From the NCBI GenBank assembly GCA_035772405.1, contig JAYKKM010000081.1, positions 1,369,001 through 1,433,000 on the forward strand: a stretch of DNA of 64,000 bases. The letters are read 5' to 3'. The notes under the pieces were generated by a model. That model did not search any database and had not been told where the DNA came from. It saw only the letters and a list, made by a program, of their open reading frames with translations. Numbering within the stretch: the first letter of the stretch is position 1; every line of letters starts with the position of its first letter. Shown here one piece after another: positions 46,260 through 60,296 of this stretch. The translations under genes and the position numbers were made by a program. Source of the stretch: Chrysogorgia sp. JL179-B06 (taxonomy: Eukaryota > Cnidaria > Anthozoa > Scleralcyonacea > Chrysogorgiidae).

Positions 46260-46405
46260 GCCTAGTGTCACTAAGCTTTTCTTAAGTCTCGATGTTGGTT
46301 GACAGACATCTCATATCGAATGGAAGTTGATTCCATAGTGTGGGGCCGTCTTTAGCAAACGCTCTATCTCCAACTGTTTTGCAGTTAGTACGTCCCCGAC
46401 GATTT
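46260..46405 (-). pseudogene. LINE C-terminal fragment
   Basis: The minus strand reads NCKTVGDRAFAKDGPTLWNQ, then LPFDMRCLS, the GDRAF...LWN-LP signature of CR1-type LINEs. It ends only about 50 bases before the GTPase exon of locus 2. Confidence 0.7.
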
Positions 46406-46453
46406 CTACCCGATTAAGAAATCGCAAATATAGCTAGGAGCTTTCTCTTTTAG

Positions 46454-46971
46454 ATCCAAGAAGTGGATGAATCGAAATTCGGAGAGCAACGACATTGAAA
46501 TAACAGAGCCCGAGATTAATTTCAAAAGGCCAAGTTTTATCGCGGCAAAGGTCTTCTTCTTGAACTTTGTAACAATCCTTGGCTCGGCGAGGAAGGGAAA
46601 ATCTACGTTAATGAACTGCATTATTGGGAAGAACGTATTCAAGACTTCGGATGACACCGACGGATGTACGCAGGGCGTTTGCCTTTCTGAGTTTGACGTG
46701 ATCGAAGAAACAAGCGGCAATGGCGTTGTTGCGTACGTGGATACCGAGGGTCAAGGCACTGAGTTGATGGATAACGAAGTCAAATTGTTCACGCCCGTTG
46801 TCTTTCTATCCAAGGTTATCATCTTCAATGTTATGGGTGCGATTACTTCACTGGAACTGCTCGAGAAGTTGAATGTTTTTCTGCACATTGGGGAACACCT
46901 CAAGCTTAAACACGACGGCCCTTTCAAGCTTGGTCACTTAATTATTGTATTAAGAGACTACAATTTAAATG
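46454..46971 (+). CDS. GBP-like large GTPase, locus 2, GTPase-domain exon
   Basis: Acceptor CTCTTTTAG, one base completing the codon from exon B, then SKKWMNRNSESND. The P-loop is GSARKGKST (Lys replaces the Thr/Arg usual at that place), followed by LMNCIIGKNVFKTSDD, the switch Thr in GCTQGVCL, the G3 motif DTEGQG, VVFLSKVIIFNVM and the G4-type LRDYNL. It ends in phase 1 before GTATGA. Same architecture and intron phases as loci 1 and 3. A GBP-type membrane GTPase; biological role inferred only. Confidence 0.88.
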
Positions 46972-47039
46972 GTATGATTGAGTATCATTTTTGCACTTTA
47001 TCACAGTTAATTGTTTTCACTTAAACGGCGTTGGAGTTA

Positions 47040-47190
47040 GTATTAGTATTAGGGTTGGTATTAAGGTTATAGTGTTGGGGTTAGTATTAGGGTTAGTATT
47101 AGGGTTAGTATTAGGGTTAGTATTAGGGTTAGTATTAGGGTTAGGATTAGTATTAGGGTTAGTATTAGTATTGGTTAGTATTAGGGTTAG
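47040..47190. repeat. TTAGGG-like tandem repeat
   Basis: Repeats of TTAGTATTAGGG (12 bp) lie immediately after the locus-2 GTPase exon. They resemble degenerate animal telomere repeat, but local expansion of a 12-mer is the simpler view. Confidence 0.8.
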
Positions 47191-47199
47191 ATGATCTTA

Positions 47200-47480
47200 A
47201 AGTACGAGTAGGTTTATATTTAGTTAGTAAATCAGCTAAGTAATATAAATAGATGCTTGGCCATGTAAAGCTTTGAAAGTAATTATCAGTATATCTTAAA
47301 AACAATCCTTGATCTCACTGGCAACCAGTGAAGATTACGAAGCACAGGGGAGATATGTTCTGATTTTTTAACCCTTGCAACAAGTCTGGCAGCTGTATTT
47401 TGAAACAGCTGTAACTTGTTCAATAGCCCTTTCAGCGGTTGCTATTAATAGCCCAAAATGCAGACAAGCAAACCAAATTT
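47200..47480 (-). pseudogene. CR1-like LINE reverse-transcriptase fragment
   Basis: The minus strand reads LNKLQLFQNTAARLVARVKK, then SEHISPVLRNLHWLPV. After a frame break it continues with ITFKALHGQA-like sequence. Together with the fragment at 46260-46405 it brackets the GTPase exon. Confidence 0.75.
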
Positions 47481-47877
47481 GACTCACAAATTATTTCAAA
47501 TGAGCTATTTTCTTTTGCTATGGCCGCAATAATTATGGGTAAATGCGTACATGGCTACTGACGTCATCTCCTGAAAGCTCAATTCAGCTTCTGGTAAACC
47601 ATAAAGGATGCTATTGCAGCTGTCAAGTTTTGATGTTATAAACACATGCACCAACTTCTCACAGTCCTTTTTATTCAAATATTTCCTGATCTTGCCTATT
47701 ATTTCTGATAAGCCAAAGTTTAGTCCTCCGCTACGACAACCGCGGATTCTGATCGTGAATCAGCCCCTATAAGACATATATATACTTTCCCTATAGGCTA
47801 TGGCCAGAATGAAAACCATATCAAGCCCATCGCTATTCAACGCCACAGTAGCGCTATTTCATTATTTTTATATATAG

Positions 47878-49005
47878 AAACCGAAGAAGAAGCGTGCCAT
47901 CGGTTTTTTACGCGAGAGAACACCGAGGAGGAATCAGCCAAAGAAAAAAATGAAATTCGTGAACAACTTCGCTCCTTGTTTGAAAGCTACGAGGTGTTCT
48001 TCTTCCCTAAACCGCTCACGGAAATGAAAATGAACTATGATAATTTAACAGAGCGAGCCAACGCCCTGAAAACCAAAATTCGTAACAAGGTTCGTGAGCC
48101 ACGCAAGTTTGGTGGCAGTACTTATTTAACACCCGACAACGTAAGTACGTTCACAGGGCACCTCGTGGACCACGTGAATAAAGAGGTGGACGAGGCTTTT
48201 CGGATGGAGTCTGTCGTTCGCTTAGTGCAAGATGAGGAACTTGATCTAGCATGCAAGCGTTACAAAAACTGCTTTTTAACATCATTGTACGGGCTTTACA
48301 TTCCTGGCTCCGGTGACAGCGATGAAAATGGATTGACGAGCAAGAAGGACGAACTCCTGAAGCAGTTTGATGAAGATTTGAGTAAGGCAGATTTCGTAAA
48401 GAAGTCAAAGCTCAAAAACAAGAAGAAAAACCTTGAATCATTTTTCAACACACGGCAAACTGTCGTCAAAGAGGACAAAGAGTTACTACGCCAAGAAATA
48501 ACAAAGGTTGAAACGCAGACTGAAAACGAATTGAAGGAGAAATTTAGGCAAATTTCTCTTCCATATAAACGTGAGGTAATTAAGAATGAGTTGGATCGAG
48601 AAATAGAAAGCGCTCTTCGAAAGTTCTGTGATATTGACACCATGCTATTCATTGATGACCGTGAAAAAACGCAAATTTTGGAGGAGCTTGAGAAGTTCTG
48701 CGGTGAGAAAAAAAAAGAAAAGATTAAAGAAAACGACGAGCAACTACAAGAACGTGAAGTCATAGATGAAGCGACAACTACTTTTGAGGATGGTTTGAAG
48801 AAAGAAATTGCCAATCTTCAGCTTCCAAAAGATGGCATCGTGGGATTCTTACAGCGAATTAAAACAAAACTTTTCAAAGAGTTTAGCAAAAGCATCAATG
48901 GTGTCCAGTTAGAAGTGGACTACAAGAACGACGAGACAACTGAACTTGTCAATGACACAGAGAAAAGAATTAACGACACCGTGGAAAGAAACGACAAAGC
49001 CAAAG
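47878..49005 (+). CDS. GBP-like large GTPase, locus 2, helical-domain exon
   Basis: The acceptor TATATATAG lies before 47878; AA completes Glu. It starts ETEEEACHRFFTRENTEEES, followed by the cap segment (LRSLFESYEVFFFPKPLTEM), KIRNKVREPRKFGGSTYLTP and the GBP helical start (MESVVRLVQDEELDLACKRY). Three successive helical units follow, each with F...L...(L/I)-x-L/I-P and a basic/acidic helix pair: one from YKNCFLTSLYGLYIPG, one from LKEKFRQISLPYKREV, one from FEDGLKKEIANLQLPKDG. Highly charged coiled-coil-like C-terminus. The exon ends in phase 1 before GTGAGT. Confidence 0.88.
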
Positions 49006-49049
49006 GTGAGTATAGATAGCATTTTTCAACAAAAAAACATGCGGAAATG

Positions 49050-49515
49050 GTATATGGAGGTCTATAGAGGTGAATGGAATATGGAGGTATATGGGAAATG
49101 GTATATGAGGTATATAGGCATGGTATATGGGGAATGGTATATGGAGGTATATGGGGAATGGTATATGGAGGTATATAGGCATGGTATATGGGGAATGGTA
49201 TATGGAAGTATATTGGGAATGGAATATGGAGGTATATAGGCATGGTATATGGGGAATGGTATATGGAGGTATATAGGCATGGTATATGGGGAATGGTATA
49301 TGGAGGTATATAGGCATGATATAGGCATGGTATATGGGGAATGGTATATGGAGGTATATAGGCATGATATAGGCATGGTATATGGGGAATGGTAAATGGA
49401 GGTATATAGGCATGGTTTATGGGGAATTGTATATGGAGGTATATAGGCATGGTATATGGGGAATGGTATATGGAGTCGTATATGGGGAATGGTATATGGA
49501 GGTATATAGATATAC
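49050..49515. repeat. Minisatellite, unit about 36 bp with shorter variants
   Basis: Copies of GGTATATGGAGGTATATAGG joined to CATGGTATATGGGGAAT, with 18- to 47-base variants. It starts about 45 bases after the donor of the helical exon. Long open frames on both strands are artefacts. Confidence 0.92.
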
Positions 49516-49582
49516 AATCTTTTAGTATTTTTTATGCATTCACTACTGTTGGACAACGTATCTGACTATATCCCAACTGGGG

Positions 49583-49945
49583 ACCAAGCTTGAAGGGTCA
49601 CCCTTGAAGGGTCACCTTGAAGGGTCACCTTGAAGGTTCACCCTGAAGGTTCACCCTTGAAGGTTCACCCTTGAAGGTTCACCTTGAAGGGTCACCCTTG
49701 AAGGTTCACCCTTGAAGGTTCACCCTTGAAGGTTCACCTTGAAGGGTGACCCTTGAAGGGTCACCTTGAAGGTTCACCTTGAAGGTTCACCTTGAAGGGT
49801 CACCTTGAAGGATCACCTTGAAGGGTCACCTTGAAGGGTCACCTTGAAGGGTCACCCTTGAAGGGTCACCCTTGAAGGGTCACCCTTGAAGGTTCACCCT
49901 TGAAGGTTCACCCTTGAAGGTTCACCCTTGAAGGATCACCCGGCC
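49583..49945. repeat. Minisatellite, 14/15-bp unit
   Basis: About 25 copies of TTGAAGGGTCACC(C) or TTGAAGGTTCACC(C). Contains a hammerhead-unrelated AAGGGTGACCCTT inversion at about 49740. Confidence 0.93.
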
Positions 49946-50137
49946 ATATGGAACATTTTTCACTTTCTCACGAAGGGCCTTCGCTCACAACGTTAGACCT
50001 CCTCCCATTTTGACTGGGCCCAACAGGAAAGATTTAATCGAGCGCGATTAATCGAATTGTTAAATAATTTTACTGCATTCGTTCGTACATACATCAAACC
50101 AACGTTCTTCTTTCTTTCATTATGTGTCCACATGAAG

Positions 50138-50376
50138 CAAGTGGTGTCAGCAGCTGGATTATGGCGATTGCTGTCGTCGTCAGTGCCGGTGCCTCTGGTT
50201 ATTGGGTCACATGCAATGGTTAGAACACCACTGTCGTAGAGGCCTTATTTGATGTTGTCACCACAGTCAGTACCACCGCTGGTATTGTTGGTGGTGGCAC
50301 GATTAGTTTGACAATCTACTGGTTTGTAATTACGCTGGTTTATATTAGAGAAGAGGTTTTAGTCTTCTTTGACTAA
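50138..50376 (+). pseudogene. GBP-like gene, locus 2, hydrophobic-tail exon with internal stop
   Basis: The acceptor CACATGAAG lies before 50138 and fits phase 1. It encodes ASGVSSWIMAIAVVVSAGAS, then GYWVTCNG and a TAG stop at 50221-50223. The same frame continues for about 50 hydrophobic codons (ALFDVVTTVSTTAGIVGGGT, ISLTIYWFVITLVYIREE) to TAA at 50374-50376. It looks like a membrane tail similar in position to the locus-1 tail exon, cut in two by one stop. Either the natural tail is the short form or the gene is decaying. A TAG base error is also possible. Confidence 0.55.
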
Positions 50377-51290
50377 AATTTGGGTCGTCCCACACATGCA
50401 CACAAACCAAGCTATAGCCGCTATAGTATTCACACTGCAGACACCAAGTAGTTCGTGTCAATTCTAGTTTGTAACGCACTAGCTAATCCAAACGGTCTCA
50501 CCGATGAAAAGTCTTGGCTCGAAAGTAGTTGCACCATACCTAATTTTAAGAATTTTTTATCACTGCACATTTTCGTGCAAAGTTTAGCCGGGCAGAAGCA
50601 CGCCCTTGAAAATTTCTCACCACACCCTTATAATAATATGTGTAACCACTGAATTTAAAATAGACTACACTTGATATTCAAAAATGCCAAAAACCAACAT
50701 ACAGCACCTGTACTGTTACTACATTCTATGACTATCTATGACAGCATAGTTTCATAATCCTGTCTGTAGAAAAGAAATATTTTCGTCTTGGCAAATGAGG
50801 GGCGGCGCGGCATGCACCCACAGAAAATATTGTAATCTAGAGTTTCTAAAATGGCATTTCTTGCAATTTGGGCATTTCTTGCAATTTGGGGGAACATTCT
50901 ATAGAATTCTGGGTACGAGGTTGCATACAAACTAGGTTTTACCAGTGCTTCCAGCCTTCCACTATGTTTTTGAAACTTCCTTTCTCGGTGTTAAAATTAT
51001 TCGTAAACGTTTCCTTTACTTTCCTTTCCTTTGAAATTTCCTTATTAGTAAACTTCCTTGATAGTGGAAATACTGCTTTTTACTTTGTTTACATAAAGTA
51101 CTGGGATTATCATTGTATATTTGTTTCACTGTTTGTGTGTGTATATCGTTTAGTTTTTCTGCTCATTGCCTCATTTTTTTGTTAATTAACAATTTATCAA
51201 AACAAATTTTATCACTGCACATTTTACATTTTGTCACTGCACATTTTACTTTTATCACTGCACAAATTGGTTATCACTGCACACTAAAAT
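50377..51290. other. Intergenic, no gene seen
   Basis: AT-rich, with repeated TTATCACTGCACATTTT blocks at 50557 and 51207-51285. A stretch near 50885 (GAATTCTGGGTACGAGGTTG) recalls the end of the repeat at 62.8 and 63.2 kb. No exon supported. Confidence 0.45.
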
Positions 51291-51299
51291 TAGGTATGA

Positions 51300-51755
51300 G
51301 TTGCACATTAATTTTACAGGAAAGAGCAGCCAGATTAATTTTAGATAAAGACTTTAGAGCTCATTCGATTGAGTTATTTCGCCAGTTAGAATGGATTGCA
51401 CTTCATATGATATTGAAATGAGGAAAATAATCTTAACCTTCTGGTGATATTAGAAACCTCTTTATATACCTACTGCTGGGCGATTCCTTCTGTCAAAACC
51501 GAGTTTGCAAAGTCTAAACTATAATCTTATAGTGGCGTTAGTCTTTTCAACTCACTACCTAATGACATGAGGGATATTGCTATCCACACTATCTCTTTAT
51601 TTAAGAATGTAAATAAATTCGCCTGTAGCTCGTACAAGCATGTAGTTATGTGTCATTGCTATACCTATTAATTTTTACTCATTGTTTTGTATTATTGAAG
51701 GCCATTAGGTATAGAATACCTTACACGGTATAAAGGATTATTATTATTATTATAT
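51300..51755 (+). pseudogene. LINE reverse-transcriptase C-terminal remnant
   Basis: Reads LQERAARLILDKDFRAHSIE, then LFRQLEWI, a conserved LINE segment. It decays through stops toward a 3' end with RYRIPYTV-like sequence and a TTA microsatellite (51738-51752), typical of CR1/L2-type 3' tails. Confidence 0.7.
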
Positions 51756-51759
51756 CTTT

Positions 51760-54292
<2,533 letters not shown>

Positions 54293-54411
54293 ACCCTTTG
54301 GTACCGGGAATTCTTCCTCATCTTCCAATCTATCTCGTGGTAGCGATCATACAGCTCGATCCAGCTACTGTAGAACAAGAAGCACTCGACGAAACTGCCA
54401 CGCAAGATGAG
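54293..54411 (+). CDS. GBP-like gene, locus 3, candidate upstream exon A
   Basis: Open through LPIYLVVAIIQLDPATVEQE, then ALDETATQDE, ending at GATGAG/GTACGT in phase 0. The last 11 codons match the locus-1 and locus-2 blocks in position and donor. The 5' boundary (CTAGTATAG) is a guess. Confidence 0.4.
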
Positions 54412-54604
54412 GTACGTCTTCAATTTTAGAAGCAAAATACCAACGCAAATACAAAAGAACTACAGTTCACAAATAGGCACTTTGAATTTGTTTTTAACAT
54501 GTAGCTTTTGTATGCCGACATTTTGGATTGAGCTTTAACAATAGTATATTCATACAGTAGATAAATTGAATGATGGTGTTAATATAGTGATAATTATGAC
54601 AAAG

Positions 54605-54707
54605 GATCCCAGTAGTTCCACAAACAACAAAAGCAACGCTGGATACTATTGAATCACTGCTGCGTGATATCGACCCGAGAATAACCAGAATGTATTTCAG
54701 AGAAGTG
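54605..54707 (+). CDS. GBP-like gene, locus 3, candidate upstream exon B
   Basis: Encodes IPVVPQTTKATLDTIESLLR, then DIDPRITRMYFREV, similar to the locus-2 exon B (IEKTDPHV region). Unlike locus 2, no obvious acceptor and donor give phase 0 in and phase 2 out, so the boundaries or the gene's integrity are in doubt. Confidence 0.4.
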
Positions 54708-54709
54708 GT

Positions 54710-55497
54710 AATCTATCTTAATATACCAAACATGCAAATAAGTGAATAAAGGGACGTGGCATCGTATATTTAAGCTAGAAATACCCTGAGAAATACCCTT
54801 CCTTTAAATGTATTGGATCATGTTACGGTAATACACCAAAGTATAGAGTTCATATTAGCCAACCGCTTTCACTTTCAATTTGTACTTCCTATATTTGTAT
54901 TGCTTTACGTCTAGTGAAATAATATTTAATTTGATTGTATGCCTAATCAAAAATGAATGAGCGAAACAGATGGCCGAATCCGCTCATAAAGTCATACACC
55001 GTCTAAAACTGCGTGTTAAAAACCCAGCATATAAATCCCAAACCTAGCAAGCCTGGATGTTGGATGGTAGACAACATTTACGAAAAGCCCATGACCATGA
55101 ATATTCATCGTAATTTTAAAAGACTGCACACGTTCAAGTGAGCCACTCTAATATCGTTTGCTGAACCGTTTTGCAAGTTTTGTAAAAGGTCCATCAGGAA
55201 ATGGCTATCGCATTCTTGCACTGTATTTGATGAATTGTGAACAGATAAACGCTCGCGGCCTTCTAACCAAGACAAAAACGATTCGTCAGACACGGAAGCA
55301 AACGGTAAAGTCGACGTAGACTCAAAATTTCGCTCCGGAATTGAAGCCACTGCTATCTGCTGTACACAGCAAGGACAATTCCATGTCTTTGTGTCATTTC
55401 TTTGAATTAATTTAAATTATTAATTTAGGTGCGACAATCCCTCATTTGACATGAAAATCATAACCACACAGATCATATATAAGTGCCCGATGATTTC
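54710..55497 (+). other. Locus-3 intron, left part, no exon seen
   Basis: No repeat family recognised. An 81-codon minus-strand open frame at 55105-55350 has no recognisable domain. Confidence 0.4.
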
Positions 55498-57957
55498 GAG
55501 CAATAATTCTAGAGCAATAGTTCTAAAGCAATAGCTCTAGAGCAATAGTTTTAGAGCAATAGTTCGAGAGCATGAATAGTTCTAGAGCAATAGTTCGAGA
55601 GCTCTCTCTTCCGCAGAGGCTTATATATTTTATTAGAAAAGGCGCGCGTAGGGAGGAAAATCGGACGCGCGCAGGGAAACCGCGCGCCTCCGAGTTTCCT
55701 CGATCCACTCCCCGCGCGCTTCCCCATTTTGCCCGCACGCCTTCCTCTACTAAAAATAAGCCTCTGCGGAGGAGAGACGTTCGAGAGCATCAATAGTTCT
55801 AGAGCAATAGAGCAATTATAGTTCTAGCGCAATTATAGTTCTAGAGCAATAGATCTAGTCAAGATCAATAGTTCTAGAGCAATAGTTCTAGATCAATAGT
55901 TCTAGAGCAATAGTTCTAGAGCAATAGTTCTAGATCAATAGTTCTAGTTCTAAAGCAATAGTTCTAAAGCAATAGTTCTAAAGCAATAGTTCTAAAGCAA
56001 TAGTTCTAGCTCAATAGTTCTAGAGCAATAGTTCTAGATCAATAGTTCTAGAGCAATAGTTCTAGAGCAATAGTTCTAGAGCAATAGTTCTGGAGCAATA
56101 GTTCTGGAGCAATAGTTCTGGAGCAATAGTTCTGGAGTAATAGTTCTGGAGTAATAGTTCTAGATCAATAGTTCTAGATCAATAGTTCTAGATCAATAGT
56201 TCTAGATCAATAGTTCTAGATCAATAGTTCTAGAGCAATAGTTCTAGATCAATAGTTCTGGATCAATAGTTCTAAAGCAATAGTTCTAGATCAATAGTTC
56301 TAGATCAATAGTTCTGGAGTAATAGTTCTAGAGCAATAGTTCTAGAGCAATAGTTCTAGATCAATAGTTCTAGATCAATAGTTCTAGAGCAATAGTTCTA
56401 GATCAATAGTTCTAGAGCAATAGTTCTAGAGCAATAGTTCTAGAGCAATAGTTCTAGATCAATAGTTCTAGATCAATAGTTCTAGAGCAATAGTTCTAGA
56501 TCAATAGTTCTAAAGCAATAGTTCTAGATCAATAGTTCTAAAGCAATAGTTCTAGAGCAATAGTTCTAAAGCAATAGTTCTAGATCAATAGTTCTAAAGC
56601 AATAGTTCTAGATCAATAGTTCTAGAGCAATAGTTCTAGATCAATAGTTCCAGAGCAATAGTTCTAGATCAATAGTTCTAGATCAATAGTTCTAGATCAA
56701 TAGTTCTAGATCAATAGTTCTGGAGCAATAGTTCTGGAGCAATAGTTCTAGATCAATAGTTCTAGATCAATAGTTCTAGATCAATAGTTCTAAAGCAATA
56801 GTTCTAGATCAATAGTTCTAGAGCAATAGTTCTAGATCAATAGTTCTAAAGCAATAGTTCTGGAGCAATAGTTCTAGAGCAATAGTTCTAGAGCAATAGT
56901 TCCAGAGCAATAGTTCTAGATCAATAGTTCTAGATCAATAGTTATAGATCAATAGTTCTAGATCAATAGTTCTGGAGCAATAGTTCTAGATCAATAGTTC
57001 TAGATCAATAGTTCTAGATCAATAGTTCTAGATCAATAGTTCTAAAGCAATAGTTCTAGATCAATAGTTCTAGAGCAATAGTTCTAGATCAATAGTTCTG
57101 GAGCAATAGTTCTGGAGCAATAGTTCTAGAGCAATAGTTCTAGAGCAATAGTTCTAGATCAATAGTTCTAGATCAATAGTTCTGGAGCAATAGTTCTAGA
57201 TCAATAGTTCTAGATCAATAGTTCTAGATCAATAGTTCTAGATCAATAGTTCTAGAGCAATAGTTCTAGAGCAATAGTTCTAGAGCAATAGTTCTAGAGC
57301 AATAGTTCTAGATCAATAGTTCTAGAGCAATAGTTCTAGAGCAATAGTTCTAAAGCAATAGTTCTAGATCAATAGTTCTAGAGCAATAGTTCTAGAGCAA
57401 TAGTTCTAGATCAATAGTTCTAGATCAATAGTTCTAGATCAATAGTTCTAGAGTAATAGTTCTAGAGCAATAGTTCTAGATCAATAGTTCTAGATCAATA
57501 GTTCTAGATCAATAGTTCTAGAGCAATAGTTCTAGAGCAATAGTTCTAGAGCAATAGTTCTAGAGCAATAGTTCTAAAGCAATAGTTCTAGATCAATAGT
57601 TCTAGAGCAATAGTTCTAAAGCAATAGTTCTAAAGCAATAGTTCTAGAGCAATAGTTCTAGAGCAATAGTTCCAGATCAATAGTTCCAGATCAATAGTTC
57701 TAGAGCAATAGTTCTAGAGCAATAGTTCTAGATCAATAGTTCTAGATCAATAGTTCTAGATCAATAGTTCTCGAGCAATAGTTCTAGATCAATAGTTCTA
57801 GATCAATAGTTCTAGAGCAATAGTTCTAGAGCAATAGTTCTAGATCAATAGTTCTAGAGTAATAGTTCTAGAGCAATAGTAAAATTATTTAGTACAAATT
57901 TCTAGATCAATAGTTCTAGAGTAATAGTTCTAGAGCAATAGTAAAATTATTTAGTAC
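55498..57957. repeat. 2.4-kb minisatellite, 14-bp unit
   Basis: About 150 copies of AGTTCTAGAGCAAT or AGTTCTAGATCAAT, with AAAGC and GGAGC variants mixed irregularly. A different sequence is inserted at 55598-55785. The right end has two copies of a longer unit (AAAATTATTTAGTACAAAT). It lies in the presumed first introns of the locus-3 gene. Confidence 0.95.
55598..55785. mobile_element. Short inverted-repeat insertion inside the minisatellite
   Basis: Ends CTCTTCCGCAGAGGCTTAT and ATAAGCCTCTGCGGAGGAG are inverted. The interior is GC-rich (GCGCGCG runs), unlike the surroundings. Minisatellite units continue on both sides, so the element landed in an existing array or was present before the array grew around it. 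Confidence 0.7.
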
Positions 57958-58093
57958 AAATAGGTACGCAATGCGTACATGTGCCTGCTGACATTTGAGT
58001 TACAGAGAAATGTGAGATAAGTAAGTCCATTGTTTGTGAGTATGTCCGATGCTATAAGAACTGGTGCTGAACTAGAAGATAGTTTCGCACTAA

Positions 58094-58792
58094 AGCCGTG
58101 GGCAAACTAGGAAACATTGTTGCGGAAACATTGTTGAATTTCGATGTTTCCTCGAACGTTTCCCCACCCTTTGAAACATTGTTGTGGAAACATTGTTGAA
58201 TTTCGATGTTTCCTCGAACGTTTCCCCGTTTGCCCACCCTTGAAACATTGTTGTGGAAACAAAATTTGCTTCCCTGGAAGCAAAAATATTTCTCAACAAA
58301 TTCAGAAACATTTTTTGTTTCCCAAGTGTGATTTTTGTTGTGGAAACATTTTTTCCCCGTTTGCCCATGTTTTCCATAACGAGAAACATTGTTTTCCTGA
58401 TTAGGCATGCGCAAAGACAAATAACGCGACAAAATGGCTGAAATCACAGCAGCTGTTGTTGCAATAAAAAGGTGTGTCTTCATCAGCTAATTCTTTGAAA
58501 ATGTTCTGAAATGCTCCTTTGGTGTATCTTCTCTTTATCCACTGTCTATCTGGCCCTCTTCGTTTTTTCTCCTCATTTTCGTCTTCCAGCAATAGCTGAA
58601 TTAAAATATATGATACTGCCTTTGTTGATATGGCAAACGCCATATTTTTTGTTTTGATCTGAGTGTTTGACCTTGACCCAGGGCTATTGTTATCCGTAAA
58701 TGTTTCTCCCTTAATTGTTTCATAGTTTGCCCACTCTGGGAAACATGGCAAAACATTGGTTAGAAACAATGTTTCCTAGTTTGCCCACGGCT
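58094..58792 (-). mobile_element. PIF/Harbinger deletion derivative, 699 bp
   Basis: Termini AGCCGTGGGCAAACTAGG and CCTAGTTTGCCCACGGCT are perfect inverted repeats of at least 28 bp, flanked by TAA on both sides (58091-58093 and 58793-58795), the 3-bp target duplication typical of PIF/Harbinger. The minus strand at about 58570-58480 encodes RQWIKRRYTKGAFQNIFKEL, then ADEDTPFY, as at the N-terminus of Harbinger transposases. The catalytic part is missing. Near the left end (58110-58260) the terminal sequence is repeated twice. Confidence 0.8.
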
Positions 58793-58795
58793 TAA

Positions 58796-59674
58796 GTTGT
58801 AACGATATTATGGGGAATGGGGACAAACATTTTAAACATATTTGGACTATATATTTTTATTCAAATTATATAGGTTGTAGGTTAACAATGTCTGAAATTG
58901 TGTTTCATTGACTGTTATATCTACGAAGATTTAGCGAAGGTGTAGATCATGTTTGAGTTAATTGAGACGCGTTTGTATAGGATATAATATGACAAATATG
59001 TGTGACGGTAAACATTAATACCCATGGTACTAGGTTCATAAGTTTCGATATATAATTATTTCGGCTAAAATATTAAGCGGTTTTGAAATTACCTGGCAGT
59101 ATCACTATTAAATTTAAACCACATGAGCCGACCACTGAAACACAAAATATAGCGTATGGCCAAAAATATGTCGGTCATTGCGAACACAGCTGAGACTGTC
59201 TTCCTTCAAATTCGTATAGTACGTGTAATGTACACACAAGAACCTGACCAAAATGTTGGTCAGTGTAAACACAATGGCTCAGATAAACAACAAAAGTAGT
59301 TCAATACCTATCGTGGACCAAATAAGCGAAGGAAGAAGCCTATACTCGGTGAAGCAACAAACGATCTCGGCGAACTTTCGCTGTCTTCCGGAACGTGTTC
59401 GGTTGTGAAGTATACGTGTCACAACCAAACAACATTTCGATCATTAAGTGTTTGCTGACTACAGTACGTCAAAAGCGTACTAGTATAAGTTAGTTTCCAC
59501 TACGTAGGTGTTAACCGGGATCTGATGAGCATTAACATGTATGAAACGTATTATAGCCAGAGGCTAAATGCGCTTATTATTCTAATACCAGTCCCCCTAG
59601 TCTCCTATACAGTACGTTTACATAACTCCTAAACCAACCTATAACCATTATAAATAACTTTATCTTTTTGTTAG
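58796..59674. other. Locus-3 intron, right part, no exon seen
   Basis: No repeats or domains recognised between the Harbinger element and the GTPase exon. Confidence 0.45.
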
Positions 59675-60177
59675 TGACAATGTATGGATGCGTCGAGATC
59701 CCGAAAGCGAAGACATTAAAATAAACGAACCGGTGCAGTTTGGTAACTCGCGTATTAATGGCAATGCTTTCTTGAACATTGTTACTGTCGTGGGTTCAGC
59801 AAGAACTGGAAAATCAACACTAATGAACCGTCTTGTCGGTAGTGATGTGTTCACGACCTCTCATAGCAGGCTTGCCTGTACCAAAGGCGTGAGCGTTTCT
59901 GAAGTTAAAGAAGCGGGCAACAATGGTGTTGTTGCCTTCGTGGATACCGAGGGAAAAGGCAATAACAATGTCAACAACGATAATAAATTATTAACGCCAG
60001 CTGTGTTGTTATCCAAGGTTATTATACTCAACGTTTGGAAGCAAGTTCTGGTGGAGAGGCATCTTGACGAATTGGAACTTTTTGTCCATATTGGGGAACG
60101 CGTATCGCTACCTGACAGCAGTCGATTGAAATTTGGTCATTTGATTATTGCAGTGAGAGATTACGATTTTGAAGACG
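59675..60177 (+). CDS. GBP-like large GTPase, locus 3, GTPase-domain exon
   Basis: Acceptor TTTTTGTTAG, one base finishing the preceding codon, then DNVWMRRDPESEDIKINEPV, aligned with locus 2. P-loop GSARTGKST, LMNRLVGSDVFTTSHS, switch Thr in ACTKGVSV, G3 DTEGKG, VLLSKVIILNVW and G4-type VRDYDF. It ends in phase 1 at 60177 before GTAAGA. No frame damage. This is the most complete of the three loci in its downstream coding part. Confidence 0.88.
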
Positions 60178-60296
60178 GTAAGATTGAAGTGAAATGAGGG
60201 GACCGATTTACAGCGCATCATGAAGTATCCAAGTGTCCGCACACTTCTCATCCCGCTCGCGAGACAACCTTTTCAGTTGACACTGAACAAACGAAC

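Noticed and set aside
48296..48814. Serine/phenylalanine-rich minus-strand open frame
   Set aside because: Shadow of the locus-2 helical exon, which is supported by homology to loci 1 and 3.
48920..49556. Pro/Tyr-rich minus-strand open frames
   Set aside because: Translation of the 36-bp minisatellite after the helical exon.
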